Below are positions 25,355-34,866 of a DNA stretch of 64,000 bases, piece after piece. Source of the stretch: Sycobia sp. Sy_11 (taxonomy: Eukaryota; Arthropoda; Insecta; Hymenoptera; Epichrysomallidae). The translations under genes and the position numbers were made by a program. Where the stretch lies: assembly GCA_018907035.1 (NCBI GenBank), contig JACCIC010000143.1, positions 656,501 through 720,500 of the forward strand, in the 5' to 3' direction. The notes below the pieces were generated by a model, which saw only the letters and a program-made list of their open reading frames with translations, was not told the origin of the DNA and did no database searches. Numbering within the stretch: position 1 is the first letter of the stretch; every line of letters starts with the position of its first letter.

Positions 25355-26319
25355 GTGTGTGGCACTAAAAATATATTAATAAGCGTGCCCGCGTATTTCT
25401 TGAGTCCTTCGTCATGCTGGAGTTGGATGTCGATCAGTTATGATTCTCGGTTATCAATTATCAATCAATTAAATTTTATTATATTCAAAATAACAGGTAA
25501 ATACGAGTATATTATAATTAAGGAAGCGAAAGTGAACGTAAGGCCGCTAATATCTCGTTACAAAAAAGTTATATTTTTGAATACACCAACAGAAATTCCG
25601 AACTATGCTATTGAAAATGTGTTATCTGTACTGAATATTAAAGCTACATCAAAAATTATTACATTTAAAGCAAATATTAATAGCGAAGGTTACGATCATG
25701 TCATTAGTTTTAGAAGGCAGGTATACATTAAGAACGACGAAGTGAAATTCATTCCAAAAGTTTTCAAAATAAATTATGAAGAGCACGACTATATTGTTTT
25801 TACTAGTACAGACGTATTAAGATGTTTTCTGTGTAAATCAGAAGGGCATCTGGCCAGAACCTGCTCCAAGGTAGATGACCACAATGTAAACATTCAACCT
25901 ACAGAAACTAATCTAACTTAAGTGAAAACAATTCGGATCATAAAAGTACAAAACAAACTCAAGAACAAAACAGAAATCAAGAAACAGAAAACGATAAGTC
26001 AAATAAATTGATTGTAGACAGACCCACCCAAGAGAAAAATCCTATAAAAAATAGAGCAGAAACAACTATTTTAAGGAAGAGTTCAGAAATCAGTTCAGCC
26101 GAATCCGAAAACCAATCCACCATTACTGATAATATTACCCAAAATCAAATAAGAATCAACAAAAAAAATAAATTAGACAATATAGTACACATTAATAAAA
26201 AAGACAAAACATCAATAGAATCCCGCTGTGAAAAAGATTTTGATGAACTAGATAAAAGACTAACATCGATTAGAAACTACCTAGAACAACCCAATATGTT
26301 ATTAACTACCAACGCTTAA
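25355..26319 (+). pseudogene. non-LTR retrotransposon ORF1 (gag-like, CCHC zinc knuckle), frameshifted
   Basis: The conserved region starts near residue 60 of the first frame (PLISRYKKVIF) and carries the typical FRRQVYIKNDEVKFIPK segment, an INYEEHDYIVFTS segment, and then a CCHC knuckle CFLCKSEGHLARTC (spacing C-x2-C-x4-H-x4-C). In such elements ORF1 protein binds RNA and helps form the ribonucleoprotein. The frame ends at TAA 25919-25921. The sequence continues in the neighbouring frame from 25921 (SENNSDHK...) to the stop at 26317-26319 as a charged Asn/Lys/Glu-rich tail, so one indel lies at about 25915-25921. The first about 55 residues look unlike the family and may be unrelated sequence. 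No ATG start is convincing. Confidence 0.8.
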
Positions 26320-26361
26320 AGTTTTACGCCAATGAAATCAGGTACAAATATGATGTCAACT

Positions 26362-26481
26362 ACAAATATTGACGCAGTCGCTGTAACCTTACAAACAAGC
26401 AACACAAAAGCACTGACAATATGTAATGTATACTCAAGTAATCGTTATAATTTGAATTTAGAATTATTAGGAAATCTTAAC
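26362..26481 (+). pseudogene. non-LTR ORF2 endonuclease fragment
   Basis: The frame reads IDAVAVTLQTSN, then ALTICNVYSS, then LNLELLGNL. This is the central strand region of the apurinic-type endonuclease domain at the N-terminus of ORF2 (family pattern: xAVxVxLxT...xxICNVYSP...). Only about 40 residues remain. The catalytic Glu, Asp and His motifs on either side are absent. The frame runs into TAG at 26482-26484 exactly where the next block begins in another frame. Confidence 0.72.
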
Positions 26482-26749
26482 TAGACTACGCATCGGGCAC
26501 ACGAAATGTACACACCAACATCTACTAGATAAAAAATACAACAACTTATGTGGCAATTGCAACTCACCAAATAGTGTAAGACATTTACTAATAGAATGTC
26601 TGAAACGCCAAAATATAAGAAACCAGCTTGAACTGAAAATCAACATTAAAGATCTACTAGGAATAACGGAGCAATGTAAAAGAACTATATTATACATAGA
26701 CAAAATCCAAATGCGCAAATCAATATACATTAAAATAAGCACAAAGTAA
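26477..26749 (+). pseudogene. non-LTR ORF2 C-terminal tail
   Basis: Opens with LTRLRIGHTKCTHQHLL, the highly characteristic block after the reverse transcriptase domain in Jockey-clade elements. Then comes the zinc-binding-like CGNCNSPNSVRHLLIEC (C-x2-C...H-x4-C) and a helix ending in KISTK and a TAA at 26747-26749. It lies in a different frame from the endonuclease scrap, which it overlaps by a few bases, so the two were brought together by a deletion of roughly the entire reverse transcriptase. The tail is otherwise undamaged over 90 codons. Confidence 0.85.
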
Positions 26750-26899
26750 GTATTTATTCATATATAAACAACCTACGATAACAAAAATTGTACAATGTAA
26801 ACAGTTCTAACCAAATTATGATAATTGTAACACTTATGTATTGTTTGTCGCTAATACCCGCAAGGGCGAAGCAACGGTAAATAATAAATGAAAAAAAAA

Positions 26900-27690
26900 A
26901 ACAAATCTATTGTGAAAATCGGAACATTCAAAATGGCGAATACCAAAAACAGAAATTTATTTAAACAAAACTTCTGCTTTTGTTTAATTTAATTGTCTTT
27001 TGAGGACCTATTTTTTTTAATATAAGTAAAACTTTTAAAAAGAATTCAATAAAAAGGTTATAATATCGTTCCATTATAATCTCTAAAATGAATTTATCAC
27101 AGCAAAATCAAAAATATTTTACGATAAACGTTATGTTTTTAATTTTTTATTCAGCCATGATTTTTATTTCATATTTTTAAACAAAGTTTTTCCGTTTATT
27201 TTACAAAAAGAGCATGGCTAAAAATACCATATATGGATGGCAATTTTTATTAAATTTTATACCGAGGGATGGAAATGATCAGTCATCGAAAGGAAGCTTT
27301 ATGTTAATTCGCACCATGTACGTATATTCAGGCGTTAAAGGATGAATTGAAAAATATGGTATTCAATTTGTACCGTTTTTTATTCTTTGCGTGTAATATT
27401 TCACTGAATTAGAAAACTATAGAAAATGAAATAATAGACATCATTTTCATTAAATTTAAAAACGATTATTCTCTTTGCTTTCTACTTCGGCATATTTTAA
27501 CATTTTTTACTTTATTATTACAGGTATACATCGCCGTAACTTAATTACTTAAAGAACAAAGCACTTCTACCACGTAAGTTTTTCTAATATTGCTTAGTAC
27601 ACTATATCTGTAAAAATTAATGAACTATCAGGTTGGAGATGTAAATTAAAGCGATTCGTATACCTACAATTATATTTATTTATACCATAG
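26900..27690. other. AT-rich spacer
   Basis: Low-complexity AT sequence downstream of the retroelement. No supported feature. Confidence 0.6.
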
Positions 27691-28250
27691 TTTATTTATA
27701 AACGTCAGGCCGGAAAACGAAGGGAGCGGATAATACAGAATGATGCGCGACGTGTCTTGGAAATAGCTCAGAAATTAATCTTGTTCCGAGCAGCATTCAG
27801 CTGAAGCGATCTAAAAAAAGACGCTCCCTCCAAGAAATGCTCCTCCTGCTTCAGCGGGTCGCAGTTCATCGTCGAGAAGAAACAGCGAATCTCGACAGGC
27901 AAAAGGAAAGAGCGAAATAAGAAAAAAGAGTCGAGTCGCGCGCCCGATTCAGGACTGTACATCACACATATACATAATGCGTTCACGTATGAACGCTTGC
28001 CTCGTCTATACATGTATGTGCGCGCGTGCGTGTGTGTGAAAGTCAACGCGCATGCATATACATGTGCGCGCGTCATTGTAGGCCGCCTCTTTAAATATCT
28101 ACTCGCGCGCGCTTGCACCTGTAGCGGGCATAGCTATTCGGACGTACAGACTGTGGGTCGGGCATTGCTCAGTTGAAACGAGTCGCGGTCCGCGCGAAAT
28201 TTAGCTCGGGTAATTTCGTTTCTGTCGAAAACACACTGGCACATTGTAGA
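27691..28250. other. GC island, possible promoter-type sequence
   Basis: CpG-dense with CG/TG alternating runs near 28018-28075 and 28100-28115. A TCAGTT initiator-like word at 28168 is followed by GC-rich sequence, but the downstream promoter element is not at the expected distance. A 116-codon minus-strand frame (27768-28118) has no recognised domain. Confidence 0.42.
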
Positions 28251-28349
28251 TTAACCAGAGAGAAAAGGAGAGGAAATTAATCGCAGCAGTATAGGACTGA
28301 ATTTCTTGATGGGGCTAAATTTGTTTTTATACGTAAACAATATAACCAA

Positions 28350-28352
<3 letters not shown>

Positions 28353-28419
<67 letters not shown>
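28353..28419. repeat. TA microsatellite
   Basis: 67 bases of uninterrupted TA. A Tyr-Ile frame on the minus strand is a translation of it. Confidence 0.97.
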
Positions 28420-28421
<2 letters not shown>

Positions 28422-30440
28422 GAAATAGGTGCCACATAAACATGAAGTATATTTCTTATTATAAAAAAAATTGGTTATAATCAACCTAAAATCTTTCTTT
28501 TTATGTACCTCTTTGCCTAGATTATTATGTAATAATTAAAGTCTTTTCATAAATCTGTAGAAGAGATTTTAGAAAAATATCCTGATTTTACTGAAAATTT
28601 GTGCACTTATATGTTTTCTTTTTCTAGCACCGATAATGAATACCGTAATGGCTTTTAATAATACTTGAATTTAATGGTCAAATGCATCAAAATGGATGAT
28701 TTTTCGAACTTATCACAGATAATACGAAAGAGAATATTAAGTATTCGAAATATACGAATGCATAATATTCTAGCGAATCTTGCAGAAAGATTTCGGGAAA
28801 ATAAATAAAATATTCCAAGAATGCTGACTGAAATCTTTCCTAGAAGATTGCCGTCAGCTTTTTGTAGTTCAAGATAGTGGAAGGTGGGACATAGTAGTTA
28901 TCAAAAATTTAAATAACTCCTGTCATTTGAATTTCAAGTTTAAATAAAAATTAAAAATTCTAAATTGTAGTCCAAAGCTTATACTGTATTTGGTCATAGC
29001 CTCTACTATGTACGGTCGTAATCAATGAGGCCATTTCAAATATATGAAATAATAATAGTTATAATAGATGAATTCTGGTAATAGATTGAGGTTTAACCTC
29101 GAAATTAACCTGAAAGAGGAATTAATAGAAGGATATAGTTACAAAAAATCGTTATATCAAGTCGCATAGAAATTTGCTGTGTACTTTCAAGGAATCTTTA
29201 TAACAGAATTTTGTGCTAGGCATTTTGTCCTTTTTAAATATTTCATGAAAACATCCTGGAAGATTTCCTTATGGATCATTGTAAGCTTCCAAAAATATTT
29301 TATGAAAAATTACTTATAAGATTGTAGCAAACTCCCGGAACATTTTATTTTTCATAAAACTTACAATAGAATTTTTTGAATGTTAAGATATGAAATTGAA
29401 ATTCAAAGCAGAAGTTGAAGCTTGCTGAAAAATTAGGTAAAGCTTATTATAAACTTTCGAAAAATCTTTTTGATAAAAATTTATTACGGATGTTTCATGC
29501 TCCTGGAAAGATATCATGAAAATTTTTTCGTATATTTCATTGAAAATTCTGATATTGTAAGGTTCCAAAATCGGTATGACAGCAGTCATTCCCAGATACT
29601 TTATGTTTCCCGTATATGCCTTGGAATTTCCGTATAAGTTTTTCAATTTTTCTTGAAAGCTTTCGATCCTAAATTCTATTGAGCTATATACACGAAAAAT
29701 CTGCTTATATCATTTTAGTCCTATTTAATTATACAAGTGTTCAAAAATTCGAAAAAAAAAACGTTTATACATAAATTCATCACTAATGATCGACTACTTC
29801 TGATAGAAGTTGAAGTTATAATTAAAATTTAAAAAATTATCTAGGTTTTATTGAAATAATAACATATTGTTAAATATCGAAATAAAAGTACATAAGCAAT
29901 GTGCGGAATTATTAAAAAATACAGTTTTGTTTAGAATTATAATTAGGTGCATACAATGAAAAAAAAATTGTTCGAATACAGAGTATTTCTACTTCATAAT
30001 GCTTTGTGTGTCCAATCGTTAAATTTATTCTCTGTAAATCTTAAGCAATCGTTCATGTTTAATAATTATTCATATCTACTTCCAATTGAAATTTATATTT
30101 TTAAAATTCTATATAATTAATGATTTCATCAATTATCTAAATGGTCGAAAATGTTAAAACAGAACAGTGGCAATAAAAATTCGTCTTTTATGCCGTTTTT
30201 CTTGCGTGCTACCTTTGTCTCCTTTATACCACCCCCCTTTCATACGAGCCAGGCGTAGTTCTACAAAAAAATCGCTATTCCCATATTTAACTTTCTCTAA
30301 AAGAAAATATGGGTTTCGATAGCCGACCTTGAAAAAAAAGTTCCACTGCGCCTAGATACCTCGTAGTACTTGGAGTGGTAAGTTTAGTGCTTCAAAAATC
30401 ATAAAATCAGCATATAAGCGGGAGAAAGGCCGAGGCTTTT
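28420..30440. other. AT-rich spacer with recurrent degenerate words
   Basis: From about 29190 to 29690 the words TTTCATGAAAA, CCTGGAAGATTTCC, AAGCTTCC, TTTCATTGAAAATT and CTCCTGGAAAGAT recur in varied order. They suggest an old, diverged tandem array with a period of perhaps 30-45 bases. No coding content. Confidence 0.45.
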
Positions 30441-30950
30441 AAAAATAACAAGCGACTTTTTTATTATGACCTTTGTACAGCTTTTTTCATAGTTCCCGTG
30501 GACTGCCGCATATACAGAAACTCATTTCGTTCTGTATAGCAAAACGTAACGTTCCAAGCTACGCATATTTTTATGCGCGTGTCTCCGCCTTCTTTTCTTT
30601 GCCGCCCCGGCTCTTCGCGCCGTTATTAGTTTGCCTAACCGAGTTCACCGCTGGCGTAAATTCGCTTTTCGCGGATGCGACCAAAAGTATGGATTAACAA
30701 AAATAGCATCGAACCAGTATGAAAGAATGTTACGGCGGTCGGCGCGTTCGGAACTCCTGAAAAACAACTGCAATTCACATAATCAAAGCTGCGATGAAGA
30801 CTACAAGGGTTTTCTATTCTACAGTAAAGATATTTTCGCATCCTCTCCCTCTCTCTACCTCTCTCTTCTTCTCTCCCGTCTGTGCCTGTGCTAGCGCATG
30901 CCCTAAGTCGCCAGTATGCAGTAGTACTTTCACCTTATTCGTTTGACCCT
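30441..30950. other. intermediate-GC block
   Basis: Balanced composition with a CT-rich segment at 30840-30880. Frames of 68-87 codons overlap on both strands without recognised content. Confidence 0.4.
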
Positions 30951-31588
30951 GAACTTCTTCGAGGTTGAAAAGATGATAAGATGAAGGGAACTGTTAGACA
31001 CTTGGAAAGTTATTATCACTTGAAAATTTAGAATGTTTTTGCCAATATACACAAATCTTCTTTCAGTTTTAGTTGATAACTTCTTTATTAGCATTAGATT
31101 TAGGTTAGGCTTCAAGATATGATATGAGTTACCGGTACAAAGGAATGCAATCCAAAATATTATTTGAAAAGTCGTTGCCTATATGTGAAGGCGTAATATT
31201 TATCCTGTTTTTTGGATTTTATAGATAATAATGAAATAAGGTTCATATTATCATACACACACACAAGTCCTACATTTCCTCTATACATTTGTATGCTTTC
31301 TTCAATAATACAGTAATATATGTTCTAAAGTTGCTCTTATCAAAATCAGACTTACTATTGCTAATTATGAAGTGTATACAAATATAAACGGTGGATGTGT
31401 GGATTAAGTACGTGATTATCCCCACTTCAGCCGAAATCCGAAGGAAGCTTCCGGAGCCTGCGATTATAATCATTAACAGTGAACAAGTAGCTGTGCATGG
31501 TTCGCATGAATTTCCTCGAGTCTTTATGTACGTGTCTCAAGTGTCAATTAAGGAACGCAAGGTCAAATTAAGTATAAGTAGTATCATG
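30951..31588. other. AT-rich spacer
   Basis: No supported feature other than a short CA run at 31255-31265. A plus-strand frame from 31391 ends in the microsatellite that follows. Confidence 0.55.
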
Positions 31589-31590
31589 CA

Positions 31591-31657
<67 letters not shown>
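31589..31657. repeat. compound CA/TA microsatellite
   Basis: About 11 CA units pass directly into about 23 AT units. Confidence 0.95.
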
Positions 31658-31660
<3 letters not shown>

Positions 31661-31926
31661 CTTTTATCGAAATATTTTTTATATTTTTTGTACTTATTTA
31701 ATTAAATTAATAAATATTGTTAATTGTCTTGTAGTCTTTAAATATATTAACTAAAATAATTATAGTCAGACTATCCTTTATCATCCTTGAAATATCGGAA
31801 ATAAAACTTATTACTAAAAAAATTAGACTAAAAATTAAAAATAATAAAATAAAATAAAAATAATAAGCTATATTCTATGCTAGTGAAGGACAATCTGACT
31901 ATCACCACCACCTTATTTTCTATATA

Positions 31927-31928
<2 letters not shown>

Positions 31929-31984
<56 letters not shown>
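31929..31984. repeat. TA microsatellite inside the Penelope-like element
   Basis: 56 bases of TA immediately before the conserved core. It is absent from the corresponding place in the copy at 36.2 kb. Confidence 0.95.
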
Positions 31985-31985
<1 letters not shown>

Positions 31986-31995
31986 GAAATTAAAC

Positions 31996-32048
31996 TTAGT
32001 TCCTGAGGATGAACCGTAGCGGAACGAAACATCGGACACCAAAGGTGA
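31996..32048 (+). other. conserved repeat core with hammerhead-like words
   Basis: CTGAGGA (32003-32009) fits the CUGANGA box of hammerhead ribozymes, and CGAAAC (32025-32030) fits the GAAA box. The intervening 15 bases contain CCG-TAG-CGG, which can pair as a short stem. Helices I and III are not clear. The motif is nearly identical in the copy at 36.25 kb. Confidence 0.3.
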
Positions 32049-32250
32049 ATTTAAATTGACGGTGATGGGGTCAGACAGGTTTACTAACATAGAATATTGT
32101 TTTTATTACTTTTATTTTTTATTTTATTTTACTTTTAATTTTATTTTTATTTTCAATTTTTAATATAATTTATTGTAGTAACAAGTTTTATTTCAAATTC
32201 TACGGGGGTGACTATAAACAAGGACAGTCTGACTGTCATTATTTATGTTA

Positions 32251-32256
<6 letters not shown>

Positions 32257-32294
<38 letters not shown>
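32257..32294. repeat. TA microsatellite
   Basis: About 19 TA units directly after the right arm of the Penelope-like element. Confidence 0.95.
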
Positions 32295-32297
<3 letters not shown>

Positions 32298-32319
32298 TAT
32301 ACTATAGTAAAAGTTGTAA

Positions 32320-32910
32320 ATTGTGTGTTGGATACTATACAATAGTTGGATAAGGCTTACAATTTACTGCAATTTAAAAAACGAAACATTCATAGGATAT
32401 ATTATTAGCTAATTCATTAGACCCACATATATTAGTCATATCAGGTTTTCTGAGATTTTACTTTTTGAATTGTGAGCTTAATTGTAGGACGATCGTGTCA
32501 GATTTTTCCGTGGTGCTGTCGTGCGCGAAACCTTATTTCGCGATTTTAATATAGATTACGGCACTGCGTCTCGTTTTTTGACTCTTCTGACGCAGATGCT
32601 CGCCTCCTCTCGGTAAAATAATGCTACCAAACGAATTTTTTCCCTTCCCACAGAGGCGCATCTACGCATTTAGCAGAGACAGGTGCGGGCAGGCTTTACA
32701 GAGCCTCCGTTGCAGCGAGAAACTAGCAGAATAAACCATCGGACAAAGGCGCGCTCTCTCGACTTTAGAAGTTTTGCGCGAGAAAAATGTGAGAAAGACG
32801 TCTGTCTCGGAGAAAGTACCACAATGGACTTTGCTATCCTTGATCTTGAATGGTTTTCGCTGCTTTTGATCTTCTACTATACGTATACGACAATCGTTCT
32901 TCCATCCACC
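32320..32910. other. intermediate-GC block
   Basis: Balanced composition from about 32480 to 32840 with scattered CpGs and no low complexity. An overlapping 123-codon plus-strand frame passes into the CT/TA repeat and is not credible as a gene. Confidence 0.4.
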
Positions 32911-32913
32911 TCC

Positions 32914-33231
<318 letters not shown>

Positions 33232-33323
<92 letters not shown>

Positions 33324-33339
33324 GCATATTAAATACGGC

Positions 33340-33384
<45 letters not shown>
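33232..33384. repeat. TA/TG array facing a CA array (inverted pair)
   Basis: TA (33232-33262), then about 29 TG units (33262-33320), then a 22-base spacer, then about 21 CA units (33343-33384). TG and CA on the same strand are mutually complementary, so this can fold back into a hairpin with arms of more than 40 bases. Cys-Val and His-Thr frames across it are artefacts. Confidence 0.95.
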
Positions 33385-33386
<2 letters not shown>

Positions 33387-33510
33387 CATACGACTTCTAT
33401 GGGAAAAATTGTACTTTCGAGTTCTGGGGTAGAAAAAGATGTCCAAGTGGCTCGAGAGTACGAACAATATCATCTTCGGGCAATAGAATATGTCTCTGGA
33501 CAACTCTTAC

Positions 33511-33905
33511 TGAGAGTGTGCGTGTTCGTATTATAGAATACGAATCTTTTCGTAGGAGTCTTACTGACTTACCTGGATATCTTTTCCTACCAACTAAACA
33601 CGATAGTCCCAGTATAAATCGTCCCAAGAAAGCTAGCATCGCTTCCTAACGACTAAACACAATACTGCCCGTAGAAGGCGTTCGGAAAGACCTAGATATG
33701 GTATTTTACCGTCTCAACACGAATCTTCGCATAGAAGTTGATTTCCTCATACCTAGATGTCGTTTTCTATCAACTAAATACAATATTGACCATAGAATCG
33801 CTCAGAGACACCTGGACATCGCTTTCTATCATCCGAAGGCACAACAGCGTCTAGAAATCGTCTTGAGGTAACGCGATATCGTAATCAACCGCTCATGCAC
33901 GCCAA
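33511..33905 (+). repeat. diverged 60-bp tandem array, coding-like
   Basis: Successive units begin at 33571 (ACCTGGATATC), 33631 (AGCTAGCATCG), 33690 (ACCTAGATATG), 33751 (ACCTAGATGTC), 33810 (ACCTGGACATC) and 33871 (ACGCGATATCG), a period of 59-61. Shared internal words are TTTCTA.C.ACTAAACACAATA and CATAGAAtCG. Read in one relative frame the units give related 20-residue peptides: PGYLFLPTKH..., HRFLTTKHNTA..., PRYGILPSQHE..., PRCRFLSTKYN..., PGHRFLSSEGT..., each followed by an Arg-rich half. Stops and one-base shifts break the frame in most units. A further decayed unit (RVRIIEYESFRRS) precedes the first. It may be a fossil repetitive protein or a satellite. No similarity to a named family was recognised. 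Confidence 0.7.
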
Positions 33906-34121
33906 TACAATATTTCTTAGTAGAAACCGTATTTAAAATGTGTATATATAATAGGTACAATATAATATACATACAATCTACATATTTCGAATTTTTCGTT
34001 TTTTCAATTAAATACCGTGAATATTTTCGTAGTGATGCCAACTGAAATTCAAGTAAAATGGTATGGTGAATAGCATATTTTCTAAGCGGACGATGGATAT
34101 TGCCTTTTTATCCAGAAGTGA

Positions 34122-34123
<2 letters not shown>

Positions 34124-34178
<55 letters not shown>
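34124..34178. repeat. TA microsatellite
   Basis: About 27 TA units. Opposing Tyr-Ile frames of about 100 codons on both strands are artefacts. Confidence 0.96.
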
Positions 34179-34182
<4 letters not shown>

Positions 34183-34370
34183 GATTCGCGGTTGTTGGTA
34201 AAGAACCCTATTTTGCAATCATTTCTTTTGTTGAAACTAAAAAAACAGTCTCTTGTCACAATTTTGAAGTTTATAAAATGTATAAAAACAAAAATAAATT
34301 TTGTCGTCACAAACTATAATCAGTATGATGTGGCATACAGAACCATTTTATAAGAGAAGGGGAAAGAAAG

Positions 34371-34395
34371 ACAGGGAGACAGACAGACAGACAGA
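34371..34395. repeat. GACA microsatellite
   Basis: About five GACA units preceded by GGGAGACA. Confidence 0.9.
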
Positions 34396-34599
34396 TTCCT
34401 CACGTAAGAGAAAATAAACTTTAGAAAAATAAGATATCGATAAGGTATGAGATTAATGTCAGATTAACCTGAAGAACAAAAAGGGTAATACCGACTAACG
34501 TCACACCTTCTTTAGGATACGAATCCCAAAGTTGGATAAGAACATTCGTTTGAGCTGGCCTGGTATTAATACTTTAAGCGGACTACTTTGAGTTGATGC

Positions 34600-34866
34600 T
34601 CGTGATTCAAGACGCAACCTAGCGGCCGCCGGTGAAACTGATTATTAAAACCATTAATTTAATTTATTGATGAAAGTAAAATTATTTTAGCCTATGTCCT
34701 TCCCAAGATAATATAGAATTTATATGTCAAATTTCAGAACAATCGGTTCAATAGTTTTTTTGGTTATCGTGTACAAACAAAAACAGGCTTTGTCTTTATA
34801 AGTTAGTATGATATGATATGATATGATATGATATGATATGATATGATATAATATGATATGATATAT
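34600..34866 (+). mobile_element. 3' tail of an RTE-like non-LTR element or a SINE sharing it
   Basis: Contains the order typical of this 3' tail in insects: AGCGGCCGCC, then GCCTATGTCCTTCCCAAG, then ATGTCAAATTTCAGAACAATCGGTTCAATAG, then AACAAAAACAGGC and TTATAAGTTAGTATGAT, ending in an ATGAT repeat. The wording is close to the well-known family tail (CCTATGTCCTTCCC...CAAATTTCATCAAAATCGGTTCAGTAG). No coding region precedes it, so it is a 5'-truncated copy inserted in plus orientation. Its 5' limit is unclear and may extend to about 34400. Confidence 0.6.
34806..34866 (+). repeat. ATGAT pentanucleotide array
   Basis: About 12 units of TATGA with one variant. It forms the 3' terminus of the RTE-like tail, where short tandem tails replace poly-A. 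Confidence 0.93.

Larger units (their letters stand above)
25355..26899 (+). mobile_element. decayed Jockey-type non-LTR retrotransposon, internally deleted
   Basis: One oriented series of remnants: an ORF1 (gag-like) with a zinc knuckle, a short endonuclease piece, the ORF2 C-terminal tail, a 3' untranslated region (CGCAAGGGCGAAGCAACGG) and a poly-A run at about 26888-26900. Intact relatives are several kilobases long, so the whole reverse transcriptase and most of the endonuclease are missing. The 5' boundary is uncertain because the conserved part begins only near 25525. No target-site duplication could be identified with confidence. Presence of a 3' A-tail indicates insertion by target-primed reverse transcription in the plus orientation. 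Confidence 0.85.
31741..32252. mobile_element. Penelope-like element remnant with inverted arms, copy A
   Basis: A left arm (31741-31912) and a right arm (32062-32252) are diverged inverted copies. Shared words in matching order are GTCAGACT.TCCTT, GAAATAAAACTT.TTACTA, an A/T-rich stretch, ATATTCTATG.TAGT.AA and ATCACC. Between them lie a TA array (31929-31984) and a conserved core at 31996-32048 containing TTCCTGAGGATGAACCGTAG and CGAAAC. The right arm plus core is repeated at 36088-36312 in the opposite orientation. Inverted or partial long-terminal-repeat arrangements and a hammerhead-like core are known in Penelope-like retroelements. The family call is an inference, since no reverse transcriptase or GIY-YIG sequence is present. 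Confidence 0.55.

Noticed and set aside
28160..28200. Core promoter with initiator TCAGTT
   Set aside because: No TATA box and no downstream promoter element at the required distance. The single word is common.
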